Shown here piece by piece: positions 16,405 to 28,825 of a DNA stretch of 64,000 nt. The stretch covers positions 1-64,000 of the forward strand of contig JBFWXS010000009.1 in NCBI GenBank assembly GCA_050187175.1, written 5' to 3'. A program made the position numbers and the translations under genes. Each line of letters starts with the position of its first letter. The stretch's first letter is position 1. This stretch comes from Zeimonas sp050187175. Its GTDB lineage: Bacteria; Pseudomonadota; Gammaproteobacteria; Burkholderiales; Burkholderiaceae_E. The notes under the pieces were generated by a model, which made no database searches, was not told the origin of the DNA, and was given only the letters and a program-made list of their open reading frames with translations.

Positions 16405-16465
16405 GACGCTCCGCTCGCCGTGCCCGCTGCCCGCGCAGGGCCGGAGGGCTGCGCGACAAGGCCCT

Positions 16466-17365
16466 TCAGCGCCATGGCGGCGTCGGCCCCAGCCGCTGCT
16501 GCAGATATCTGACGAAGCCCCGCACTCGCTCGGTCCCCTGCCGCTTCGCAGGCACCAGCGCCACGATGTCCGCGTCGGGCAGCGTCCAGCTGCGCAGCAC
16601 GCGCACCAGCCTGCCCTCCGCGACGTGCGAGGCGGCATCCCATTCGGATCGCAGCGCGATGCCCAGCCCCGACAGCGTCCAGTACGTCAGCGTCGTGCCG
16701 TCGTTCGTCAGCAGCGAGGGCCGGGCGCGAAACGTCCGCACCGAGCTGCCCGATCGGAAGCGCCACAAGGTGCTGTCGTCATCGTTCTCCTGCAGACCGA
16801 GGATGTGGTGCTTGCCCAGATCGCCCGGCGTGCGCAGCGGCGGCCTTCCGGCCAGATAGGCCGGCGCGGCGCACAGCCAGCGCGCATTGCGGGCGAGCGG
16901 ATAGGCGACCATCGACGACGCACCGAGCGGACCCGCGTTGACGATGACGTCGCTGTCGTCGTGCTCGGCCAGCGGCCGCTCGCTCAGCAGAAGCTGGATC
17001 TCGACGTCGGGGTGCATGGTCCTGAAGCCGGCGATGGCCGCCGCGACGTAGGTGCGGCCGAAGCTGGTCGGCGCCCTGACCCGCAGCAGCCCCACATAGC
17101 CGCGATGCTGCTCACGCGCCGCCTGCCACGTCGCATCGATCTGGTCGAGGATCAGATTCGACTTGTCGACCACCAGCTCGCCCACCGGCGTCAGCGCGAG
17201 CCGGCGCGTCGTTCTCACGACGAGCGCGGTACCCAGCCGCTTCTCGAGCGCCTTCAGGCGCTGCGAAAGCGCCGGCGGCGTGACGCCCAGCGTTCGTGCA
17301 GCCTGCGCCAATGAGGTGCTGCGCGAAAGGGACGCCAGAAACTTCAGATCATCGGTCGTGAACAA
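16466..17365 (-). CDS. LysR family transcriptional regulator
   Basis: A 299-residue LysR-type regulator. The N-terminal helix-turn-helix (LAQAARTLGVTPPALSQRLKALEKRLGTALV, residues about 18-48) is followed by the periplasmic-binding-like effector domain (LLRVRAPTSFGRTYVAAAIAGF to SGLGIALRSEWDAA). An upstream in-frame stop forces the start to be TTG at 17365. The gene diverges from the dioxygenase/ABC importer genes, the standard arrangement for a LysR activator of its neighbour. Ligand unknown. Confidence 0.9.
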   Translation of the reverse strand: MFTTDDLKFLASLSRSTSLAQAARTLGVTPPALSQRLKALEKRLGTALVVRTTRRLALTPVGELVVDKSNLILDQIDATWQAAREQHRGYVGLLRVRAPTSFGRTYVAAAIAGFRTMHPDVEIQLLLSERPLAEHDDSDVIVNAGPLGASSMVAYPLARNARWLCAAPAYLAGRPPLRTPGDLGKHHILGLQENDDDSTLWRFRSGSSVRTFRARPSLLTNDGTTLTYWTLSGLGIALRSEWDAASHVAEGRLVRVLRSWTLPDADIVALVPAKRQGTERVRGFVRYLQQRLGPTPPWR

Positions 17366-17603
17366 TTGCTAAGCTGAGCTAACTATTGAATTTATCGCGG
17401 CCGCCCCGAGCGACGCAGCCGCAGCCGGCTCCGACACGCCTCATCTTAGCGATTACACAGGGAAAACGGTCATATCGCCTCGCCCGCGCCGCGCGGCGGT
17501 GGGGGAGCATGACGAGCCTCCGCGGCTCGATGCACCGCGACGTGGTCTTTCCACATGCCATCGTGTGTGCTGAAATCGATTCGCCAAGACGATGGAGGCG
17601 AGT

Positions 17604-18449
17604 GTGACGACGACCCAGTTGAACGTTGCCCCTGTCACCGGGGCGATCGGCGCCGAGATCCATGGCATCGATCTTTCGGAGCCGCTCAGTCAGTTCGAGA
17701 TCGACGCCGTCCGCAGGGCGCTGCTCGAGCACCTGGTGGTGTTCTTCAGGGATCAGCATCTGACGCCGGACTCGCTGAAGACCTTCGGCAGCCGCTTCGG
17801 CGAGCTCGACATCCATCCGCTGACGCGCTCGATGGACGGTCACCCCGAGATCATCGAAGTGATCAAGGAGCCGGAGGAGACGATCAACTGGGGCGACGAC
17901 TGGCACACCGACCTCACGGCGCTGCCGGAGCCGCCGCTCGGCTCGATCCTGTACGCGCTGGAGATCCCGCCGTACAGCGGCGATACGCACTTCCTGAACA
18001 TGTACCTGGCGTACGAGACGCTGTCCGCCGCGATGCGGCACTTCGTCGACGGACTCACGGTGCATCACGTGCAGAACCTGTCCACCTATCGCGGCTTCAA
18101 ATCGATGCGCAACTTCGACGACGCGCGCGCATCGCAAGCGGTGCATCCGCTGGTGCGCACCCATCCCGAGACCGGCAAGCGCGCGCTGTTCCTGTCACGG
18201 CCGGCGGACGCGCGCATCGTGGAACTGTCGGAGGCCGAGAGCGCGGCCCTGATCGACTATCTGCACGAGCATGCCAGCAATCTGGATCTCAGCTGCCGGT
18301 TCCGGTGGCGCGCCGGCTCCGTCGCGATGTGGGACAACCGTTGCACCCGGCATCGCGTCACCGCCGACTATTTCTATGCGCAGCGCGGCTTCGCGCCCGC
18401 ACGACGTCACATGCAACGCGTGACGATCCGAGGAGACCGCCCGGTCTGA
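17604..18449 (+). CDS. TauD/TfdA-family 2-oxoglutarate dioxygenase
   Basis: A 281-residue iron(II)/2-oxoglutarate dioxygenase. I prefer GTG at 17604, because GGAGG (17594-17598) sits five bases upstream and the product then begins MTTTQLNVAPVTGAIGAEI as in relatives; the in-frame ATG at 17592 would give four extra residues. The iron-binding triad is visible as the HTD of DDWHTDLT (about residue 100) and the distal His of DNRCTRHRV (about 248). The Arg in RHMQRVTIRGD should bind 2-oxoglutarate. Family members hydroxylate taurine, aryloxyalkanoates and similar acids to release sulfite or phenol. The gene lies beside an importer, so it probably acts on the imported compound. Confidence 0.9.
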   Translation: MTTTQLNVAPVTGAIGAEIHGIDLSEPLSQFEIDAVRRALLEHLVVFFRDQHLTPDSLKTFGSRFGELDIHPLTRSMDGHPEIIEVIKEPEETINWGDDWHTDLTALPEPPLGSILYALEIPPYSGDTHFLNMYLAYETLSAAMRHFVDGLTVHHVQNLSTYRGFKSMRNFDDARASQAVHPLVRTHPETGKRALFLSRPADARIVELSEAESAALIDYLHEHASNLDLSCRFRWRAGSVAMWDNRCTRHRVTADYFYAQRGFAPARRHMQRVTIRGDRPV

Positions 18450-18457
18450 GCAACTCC

Positions 18458-18476
18458 TTCCGGACACTGTCCGGAA
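18458..18476. promoter_or_regulatory. 19-bp perfect palindrome between dioxygenase and importer genes
   Basis: TTCCGGACA, one central C, TGTCCGGAA. It lies 9 bases after the dioxygenase stop and 60 bases before the binding-protein start. The arms are perfect. It could be an operator or, with a five-base loop, an RNA hairpin that tunes read-through between the two genes. Confidence 0.5.
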
Positions 18477-18535
18477 CCGGCCGAGCCGGTCGCGGCGCCT
18501 CCTATCTCCCTACGACGATCGAAAGGTAGGTCGAC

Positions 18536-19630
18536 ATGGCTAACGAGAGCGCAATCCGCAGCGAACGCAGAAGATTTCTTCGGCACGCAAGCGTCGGCTC
18601 ATTGAGCGCGGCGGCCTCGGTCGCGCTGCTGACCCCGGCAGCGGCGCAGGACATCAAGGGCGAACTCAAGTTCGGCACCTGGGGAGGAAGCTGGCGAGAC
18701 GCCTTCGACAAGCTCGCCGGGGCGCCGATCAAGTCCCGCGGCGTCAGCATGGACTATGTGCTGGGCACACCGGCGAACAACTTCGCGAGGCTGCTGGCGG
18801 CACGCGGCCGCACCGCTCCCATCGACGCGATGGAAAGCGTCCCTGACCTGCAGCCCGCGCTCATCTCGAACCGCTTCATCCAGCCGATCGACTATGCGAA
18901 GGTTCCGAATGCCGCCCACCTGCCCTCGCTGAGCCGCGGCGAGTTCGGCGCCGTGACCTGTGCCATGATGAGCGGCGTCGTCTATAACACGGTCAAGTTC
19001 GCCGAGCTCGGGCTACGCCCGCCCGCCCACATCACCGATCTGGCGCACCCCAAGCTGGCCGGACGCGTGGCCTTTCCCGATATCACGCACTCCGAGCACG
19101 TCAACTCCATCGTCGCGCTGGCCTACGAACGCGGCGGCAACGAATCGACCGTGCTGAACACGATCAAGGACATCAATGCGATCAAGCCGGCCTTCTTCTA
19201 TGCCAGTTCGACCGATCTGGCGGCGAAATTCAGTGCCGGCGAGGTCTGGGCCGCGCCATGGCACGCCGGCTTCTCGGTACGGCTGAAGCGCACCGGCGTG
19301 CCCGCGGGCTTCGCCCAGCCCGATCTGGGCGGCAAGATCGGATCGATCAACCCGATCCTGTTCCATATCACCGCGGGTACGCAGAATCTTGCGGCGGCAC
19401 AGGCGCTGCTCAATACCTATCTGGAGCCGGAAGTCCAGTACGAGTTCACGCGTATCGTCGGCTCGGTGCCGATGAATCCCGTCGCCCGCAAGCGGCTGAT
19501 GGAGAACCCCGAGAACCGCGACGTCCTGCTGCTCACCGACGAACAGCTGGCCAACGCGCTGAACGTCGACTACGCGAAGCTGGACCTTCAGGCCTGGCGC
19601 GACGCCTGGGCACGCCAGATCAAGCGATGA
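18536..19630 (+). CDS. ABC transporter substrate-binding protein, Tat-exported
   Basis: A 364-residue periplasmic binding protein of the extracellular solute-binding family 8 type (spermidine/putrescine, iron and related ligands). The N-terminus has a twin-arginine signal (SERRRFLRHAS, residues 9-19, then a hydrophobic stretch ending PAAAQ near residue 38), implying export in folded form. The start of the mature protein (GELKFGTWGGSWRDAF) and VVYNTVKFAELGLRPP / LAHPKLAGRVAFPD are typical of this family. The stop overlaps the ATPase start (ATGA at 19627-19630). Ligand unknown; the TauD-like neighbour hints at an organic acid or amine. Confidence 0.9.
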   Translation: MANESAIRSERRRFLRHASVGSLSAAASVALLTPAAAQDIKGELKFGTWGGSWRDAFDKLAGAPIKSRGVSMDYVLGTPANNFARLLAARGRTAPIDAMESVPDLQPALISNRFIQPIDYAKVPNAAHLPSLSRGEFGAVTCAMMSGVVYNTVKFAELGLRPPAHITDLAHPKLAGRVAFPDITHSEHVNSIVALAYERGGNESTVLNTIKDINAIKPAFFYASSTDLAAKFSAGEVWAAPWHAGFSVRLKRTGVPAGFAQPDLGGKIGSINPILFHITAGTQNLAAAQALLNTYLEPEVQYEFTRIVGSVPMNPVARKRLMENPENRDVLLLTDEQLANALNVDYAKLDLQAWRDAWARQIKR

Positions 19631-20724
19631 GCCAGAGCCTGGCGCTGTCCGGCATCAGCAAGCGCTACGGCCGGCAGACGGTCGTCGACGACGTCGACCT
19701 GACGGTGCAGCCCGGCGAGTTCGTGGTCCTGCTCGGCCCGTCAGGCTGCGGCAAGACGACCACGCTGCGCATGATCGCCGGCTTCGTGCATCCCGATCGC
19801 GGCCGCGTGCTGATCGGCGGCGAAGACGTGACCTTCGCGCCGCCGCGGCAGCGCGGCGTCGGCATGGTGTTCCAGAACTATGCGCTGTTCCCGACCATGA
19901 CCGTCGAGCAGAACGTCGGCTTCAGCCTCGTCGAGCGCAAGCTCGAACGGCGGCTCATCGACGAGCGCGTCCGGCAGCTGCTCGACATGGTCCGGCTCGG
20001 CAGCTATGCAAAGCGGTTCCCTGCCGAGCTGTCCGGCGGACAGCAGCAGCGCGTGGCGCTGGCGCGCGCGCTCGCGCACTCCCCGAAGGTGCTGCTGCTG
20101 GACGAACCCATGGGCGCCCTCGACCAGAAGCTGCGCGGCTCGATGCAGCTGGAGCTCAAGCGCCTGCAGCGCGAACTCGGCGTGACGGCCATCCTGGTCA
20201 CGCACGACCAGGACGAGGCCATGACGCTAGGCGATCGCATCGTGCTGATGTCGCAAGGCCGGATCGAGCAGAGCGGCACGCCGTTCGAGATCTACCGCGA
20301 ACCGAGCAACGAGTTCGTCGCCGACTTCATCGGCCGCGTCAACCTGATCGAGGCCGAGGTCGTCGACCTCTCCGACGCGGCCACCAGGCTGCGCATCACC
20401 GACGACGTCTACATGGAGGCCAGGCCCTGTGCGCACGTCGCGATCGGCGAGCGGGTCCGCGTCGCGATCCGTCCGGAGAGCTTCGCCGTCTCCGCATCGT
20501 CGGCGGGGCTCTCGGCCAGCATCGTCCAGCGGCGCTTTCTGGGCAACATCGTCATCTACGTGGCGCGTCTCGCCGACGGCCAGACGGTCGTCCTGCAGCG
20601 CTCGACGCGGCACGCGCTGCTCGATGAAGGCGAGCTGATCCGGCTCGATTGCAGCCCCGGCGCCGCCAGCGTGTTTCCCTGCGCGCCGGACCGCGCCGCC
20701 ATCGAGCAAGCGGCCGGTCCGTGA
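19627..20724 (+). CDS. ABC transporter ATP-binding protein (PotA-like)
   Basis: A 365-residue ATPase with Walker A GPSGCGKT (residues 37-44), Q-loop VFQNYALFPTMTV, signature LSGGQQQRVALARAL, Walker B LLLDEPMGALD and switch His in VTHDQDEAM. The C-terminal 120 residues form a TOBE-like regulatory domain (VRVAIRPESFAV; RFLGNIVIYVARL), as in PotA/FbpC importers. It overlaps the binding-protein gene upstream and the first permease gene downstream (GTGA at 20721-20724). Confidence 0.95.
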   Translation: MSQSLALSGISKRYGRQTVVDDVDLTVQPGEFVVLLGPSGCGKTTTLRMIAGFVHPDRGRVLIGGEDVTFAPPRQRGVGMVFQNYALFPTMTVEQNVGFSLVERKLERRLIDERVRQLLDMVRLGSYAKRFPAELSGGQQQRVALARALAHSPKVLLLDEPMGALDQKLRGSMQLELKRLQRELGVTAILVTHDQDEAMTLGDRIVLMSQGRIEQSGTPFEIYREPSNEFVADFIGRVNLIEAEVVDLSDAATRLRITDDVYMEARPCAHVAIGERVRVAIRPESFAVSASSAGLSASIVQRRFLGNIVIYVARLADGQTVVLQRSTRHALLDEGELIRLDCSPGAASVFPCAPDRAAIEQAAGP

Positions 20725-21659
20725 ACGCCGTCACGGAGAGCTCGCCGCATCGCCGGCCGTCGCCGATCGCCGAGGACAGATCCGCGCCGGCCCCGGCGGT
20801 GCGGCGATCGCGCTGGGCGCTGTTCCTGTGGCCGCCCCTGATCGTGGCCGGCGTCCTGCTGCTGATGCCGCAGGCCGTCCTGCTCTGGATGAGTCTGCAC
20901 GGCTCGCTCGGACAGGGTGTTCAGGCGGAGACGATCAGCCTCGACAACTACCGGCGCGTGCTGACCGACTCCCTGTATCTCGGTTCGGCGGTCGTCACGT
21001 TCCGCGTCTCCATCTGCGCGACGCTGGTCGCGCTGCTGATGGCGGTTCCCACTGCTTACAGCCTCGCCTCGATCCGCTCGAAACGCATTGCCTCGACGCT
21101 GATCGTCGTGCTGCTGGTCTCCTCGTTCGTATCGATCGTCATCAAGGCGCTCGGCCTGTCGCTGCTGATCGGCCGCGAGGGACTGGTCAACCAGGCATTG
21201 ATCGCCGTCGGCCTGATCGACACGCCGCTGGCAATGCTCAACAACGAGATAGGCGTCGCCATCGGACTGGTCCAGTACACGCTGCCCCTGCTGATCATGA
21301 TGGTGTTCTCGGCGGTGCAGACCATCCCGTTCAGCCTGGAGGAAGCGGCCCAGGTCCATGGCGCCACTTGGTGGTCGACCATGCGCCGCGTGGTGTTCCC
21401 GATCCTGCGCCCCAGCCTGTGGTCGGCGGCGCTGATCGCGTTCAATCTCAACGTCGGCGCGTTCACCTCGGCCGTGCTGCTGGGCGGCGGCCGCGTATTG
21501 ACGCTGCCGGTGGTGATCCAGCGGCAGTTCATGCTCGACATCGACTATGGGCTGGGCACCGCGATCGCGACGCTGCTGCTGGTCGTCGTCTTCGGGCTGA
21601 ATCTGCTGGCCGGCGTCCTTGCCGGACGAGCCGCCGGCGGTCCGCGAGGCAGCTCATGA
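20721..21659 (+). CDS. ABC transporter permease (PotB-like)
   Basis: A 312-residue permease starting with GTG at 20721 in overlap with the ATPase stop. It has a cytoplasmic N-terminal tail, then six or so membrane segments (LFLWPPLIVAGVLLLMPQAVLLW; VTFRVSICATLVALLMAVPTAYSLA; TLIVVLLVSSFVSIVI; others). The EAA loop reads EEAAQVHGATWWSTMRRVVFPILRP, the contact site for the ATPase. The stop overlaps the second permease start (ATGA at 21656-21659). Confidence 0.93.
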   Translation: MNAVTESSPHRRPSPIAEDRSAPAPAVRRSRWALFLWPPLIVAGVLLLMPQAVLLWMSLHGSLGQGVQAETISLDNYRRVLTDSLYLGSAVVTFRVSICATLVALLMAVPTAYSLASIRSKRIASTLIVVLLVSSFVSIVIKALGLSLLIGREGLVNQALIAVGLIDTPLAMLNNEIGVAIGLVQYTLPLLIMMVFSAVQTIPFSLEEAAQVHGATWWSTMRRVVFPILRPSLWSAALIAFNLNVGAFTSAVLLGGGRVLTLPVVIQRQFMLDIDYGLGTAIATLLLVVVFGLNLLAGVLAGRAAGGPRGSS

Positions 21660-22722
21660 GCAGAGCGCTCCGGCTCCCCCAGGCGCACCACGTCGTGCTG
21701 TCGCTCATCGTCGCCGGCGTGTTTGCGTTCCTGCTGCTGCCCATTCTCGTCATCGCGCTGGGGTCGCTGGAAGGCAAGTTCGGCTATCACATCCGGATTC
21801 CGCCGAACGAGTTCTCACTCGCCGGCTACTTCGACATTCCCGGCAAGTATCTGCGCGCGCTCGGCACCAGCCTCGGAATCGCCGCCGCCACCGCGCTGCT
21901 GTCGACGATCCTGGGCGCCATGGCCGCGCTCGCGCTCGTACGCGGCGAACTGCGTTCGCGGCCGGCGATCGAGTCGTTCTTCCNNNNNNNNNNNNNNNNN
22001 NNNNNNNNNNNNNNNNNNNNNNNNNNNNNNNNNNNNNNNNNNNNNNNNNNNNNNNNNNNNNNNNNNNNNNNNNNNNNNNNNNNGCGCTCGGCACCAGCCT
22101 CGGAATCGCCGCCGCCACCGCGCTGCTGTCGACGATCCTGGGCGCCATGGCCGCGCTCGCGCTCGTACGCGGCGAACTGCGTTCGCGGCCGGCGATCGAG
22201 TCGTTCTTCCGCATTCCGCTGCAGATGCCGGCGGTGGTCACCGGCGTCGGCTTCATGATGGCTTTCAACCGGATCGCCGAAAGCTCCGGCGTGGACCTGC
22301 TGGGCACGCGCACCGCCATCCTGATCGCGCACGTCTTCATCACGCTGCCCTATGCGGTCTCATCGGTCGCCGTCGTGCTGGCCCGCATCAATCCCAGCAT
22401 CGAGGAAGCGGCACAGAGCCTGGGCGGATCCCGACTGTCCATCCTGCGCCGCGTCACACTGCCCATCATCAAGCCCGGCCTGTTCACCGGCGCCTTCTAC
22501 GCATTCATCGTCTCCTTCGGCGACGTTCCTGTCGCCGTCTTCCTGGCCGGCGGTTCCGGCCACCGGACCTTGCCGGTGGAGATCTTCGACGTCCTGCAGT
22601 TCGATTTCGATCCGGCAGTGCTGGTGGTGTCCGTGCTGGTCGTGATCGTCTGCACCTTGCTCGTGCTCGCGGTGCAGAGGTTCGCGGGGCTGGATCTGGT
22701 CCTGCCGAGCGGGAGGAACTGA
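21656..22722 (+). CDS. ABC transporter permease (PotC-like), interrupted by scaffold gap
   Basis: The second permease starts at ATG 21656. The frame is broken only by an assembly artefact: bases 21857-21983 recur at 22084-22210 after 100 N. Deleting 21984-22210 (227 bases) joins the two halves into one 279-residue open frame. Membrane segments include VVLSLIVAGVFAFLLLPILVIALG and a C-terminal VLVVSVLVVIVCTLLVLAV; the EAA loop is EEAAQSLGGSRLSILRRVTLPIIKP. With the three preceding genes it makes a complete importer. It is not a pseudogene. Confidence 0.9.
21857..21983. repeat. 127-bp exact duplicate at scaffold join (copy 1)
   Basis: Identical to 22084-22210. It encodes ALGTSLGIAAATALL to ESFF of the permease. 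The length equals that of the other duplicated join in this window, pointing to an assembler k-mer of 127. Confidence 0.93.
21984..22083. other. Scaffold gap (100 N), likely zero true length
   Basis: A run of exactly 100 N inside the permease gene, between identical contig ends. Collapsing it restores the reading frame. Confidence 0.98.
22084..22210. repeat. 127-bp exact duplicate at scaffold join (copy 2)
   Basis: Second copy of the duplicated contig end; see 21857-21983. It continues without a break into the 3' half of the permease gene. Confidence 0.93.
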
Positions 22723-22733
22723 GCTTTGTATTC

Positions 22734-27119
<4,386 letters not shown>

Positions 27120-27127
27120 GGGCCGAA

Positions 27128-27135
27128 ATTATAAT
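27128..27135. promoter_or_regulatory. Symmetric -10 element shared by hrpA and argA
   Basis: ATTATAAT contains TATAAT on both strands: 27130-27135 forward, and 27133-27128 reverse. Forward initiation about 7 bases later would fall at the argA ATG (27142); reverse initiation would fall within about 2 bases of the hrpA ATG (27119). Both mRNAs would then be leaderless or nearly so. No good -35 hexamer is visible on either side. This is inference from sequence only. Confidence 0.45.
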
Positions 27136-27141
27136 GACGCG

Positions 27142-28539
27142 ATGGACACCGCCGCGTCGGCCACCGAGCCGCCCCCCGCCCCCCCCTCCCCGCCCGGAAT
27201 TCCCACCGCCGCGCCCGCGCTGCGAAGCGCTCCCGAGGCGCAGCAGTTCGTCGTCTGGCTGCGGGCGGTGGCGCCGTACATTCATGCGTTCCGCGGCAAG
27301 ACCTTCGTCGTCGCCGTCCCGGGCGAGCTGATCCAGGCCGGCCGGCTGAACGCGCTGGTGCAGGACCTGAGCCTGCTGCACGCGATGGGCATGCGCATCG
27401 TCGTCGTCCACGGATCCCGGCCGCAGGTCGACGAACAGCTGCGGCTGCGCGGCCTGCAGTCGCAGTACGTCGACGGCCTGCGCATCACCGACCCCGCCGC
27501 GCTCGAATGCGCGAAGGAGGCCTCGGGCGAGCTGCGCCTGGACCTGGAAGCCATGTTCTCGCAAGGGCTGCCCAATACCCCGATGGCGCACTCGACGGTG
27601 CGTGTCGTGTCGGGCAACCTGGTCACCGCGCGGCCGGTCGGCATCGTCGACGGCACCGACTACCAGCACACCGGGCTGGTGCGCAAGATCGACGTGCCGA
27701 CGATCCGGTTCGCGCTCAACGGCGGCGCCATCGTGCTGCTGTCGCCGCTCGGCTATTCGCCGACCGGCGAAGCCTTCAACCTGACGATGGAGGACGTCGC
27801 GGCGCAGACGGCCATTGCGCTGGACGCGGACAAGCTGATCATCCTGTCCGAAGCGGGCGGCATCATGCGGGCCGACGGCACGGTGTTCGGCGAGATTTCC
27901 GAGGACGAGGCCAACCGGCTGCTGCGCGACAACTCGCTGACAGCCGACATGGCCTTCACGCTGCGCCACGCGCTGCGCGCCTGCGAAGGCGGCGTGGCGC
28001 GCGCTCACATGATTCCGTTCGGCCTGGACGGCAGCGTGCTGCTCGAACTGTTCCAGCACGACGGCGTCGGCACGATGCTGGTCGAGGAGACGCTCGAGGC
28101 GCTGCGCGAAGCGGGCCCCGATGACGTCGGCGGCATCCTGGCGCTGATCAGTCCGCTGGAGGCCGACGGCACGCTGGTCAAGCGCGACCGCGGCCTGATC
28201 GAACGCGAAGTGGAGAACTTCACGGTCATCGAGCACGACGGCGTCATCTTCGGCTGCGCCGCGCTGTATCCGTTCCCCGAGGACGGCATCGGCGAGATGG
28301 CCTGCCTCGCGGTCAACCCGGCCGCGCAGAGCCGCGGCGACGGCGAGCGACTGCTCAAACGCATCGAACAGCGCGCCCGCGCCGCGGGGCTTAAGCGCCT
28401 GTTCGTGCTCACAACACGTACCATGCACTGGTTCCTGAAACGCGGCTTCGTCCTGGCCTCCGTCGATCGCCTGCCGATGGCCAAACAGAGCATGTACAAC
28501 TGGCAACGCAAATCGCAGGTGCTGATCAAGCAGCTGTAG
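27142..28539 (+). CDS. argA: Amino-acid N-acetyltransferase (N-acetylglutamate synthase)
   Basis: A 465-residue bifunctional-fold enzyme for the first step of arginine synthesis: acetyl-CoA + L-glutamate to N-acetylglutamate. An amino acid kinase-like domain (HAFRGKTFVVAVPGELI; VVVHGSRPQVDEQL; NTPMAHSTVRVVSGN; DADKLIILSEAGG) is followed by a GNAT domain (IFGCAALYPFPEDGIGEMAC; LAVNPAAQSRGDGERLL; LFVLTTRTMHWFLKRGF). The N-terminal 30 residues are Pro/Ala-rich and lack a counterpart in E. coli ArgA. The ATG at 27142 has no ribosome site; the only upstream sequence is the TATAAT element, suggesting a leaderless message. yggX follows after 9 bases. Feedback inhibition by arginine is usual for the family. 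Confidence 0.93.
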   Translation: MDTAASATEPPPAPPSPPGIPTAAPALRSAPEAQQFVVWLRAVAPYIHAFRGKTFVVAVPGELIQAGRLNALVQDLSLLHAMGMRIVVVHGSRPQVDEQLRLRGLQSQYVDGLRITDPAALECAKEASGELRLDLEAMFSQGLPNTPMAHSTVRVVSGNLVTARPVGIVDGTDYQHTGLVRKIDVPTIRFALNGGAIVLLSPLGYSPTGEAFNLTMEDVAAQTAIALDADKLIILSEAGGIMRADGTVFGEISEDEANRLLRDNSLTADMAFTLRHALRACEGGVARAHMIPFGLDGSVLLELFQHDGVGTMLVEETLEALREAGPDDVGGILALISPLEADGTLVKRDRGLIEREVENFTVIEHDGVIFGCAALYPFPEDGIGEMACLAVNPAAQSRGDGERLLKRIEQRARAAGLKRLFVLTTRTMHWFLKRGFVLASVDRLPMAKQSMYNWQRKSQVLIKQL

Positions 28540-28548
28540 GAGATCCGA

Positions 28549-28821
28549 ATGGCGCGCAATGTTTTCTGTGTCAAGCTGCAGCGCGAGGCCGAAGGCCTCG
28601 ATTTTCCGCCCTATCCGGGTGAACTGGGCAAGCGCCTGTACGAGAACGTCTCCAAGGAGGCCTGGCAGGGCTGGGTCCGGCACCAGACCATGCTGGTCAA
28701 CGAGAACCGGCTGAACCTGGCCGATGCGCGGGCGCGCAAGTATCTGGCCGCGCAGATGGAGAAGTACTTTTTCGGCGACGGCGGCGACAAGCCGGCCGGC
28801 TACGTGCCGCCGTCCGGCTGA
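28549..28821 (+). CDS. yggX: Probable Fe(2+)-trafficking protein YggX
   Basis: A 90-residue cytoplasmic protein matching the YggX family over its full length: MARNVFCVKLQREAEGLDFPPYPGELGKR at the start (with the conserved Cys7), VSKEAWQGWVRHQTMLVNENRLN in the middle and EKYFFG near the end. The protein protects Fe-S clusters and helps iron handling under oxidative stress. TAGGAG lies upstream of the start, and it is probably co-transcribed with argA. It converges on the reductase-kinase gene 4 bases away. Confidence 0.95.
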   Translation: MARNVFCVKLQREAEGLDFPPYPGELGKRLYENVSKEAWQGWVRHQTMLVNENRLNLADARARKYLAAQMEKYFFGDGGDKPAGYVPPSG

Positions 28822-28825
28822 GCAG

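Noticed and set aside
21656..22722. Frameshifted permease pseudogene
   Set aside because: The frame change is caused by the duplicated 127 bases plus 100 N; collapsing them restores the frame.
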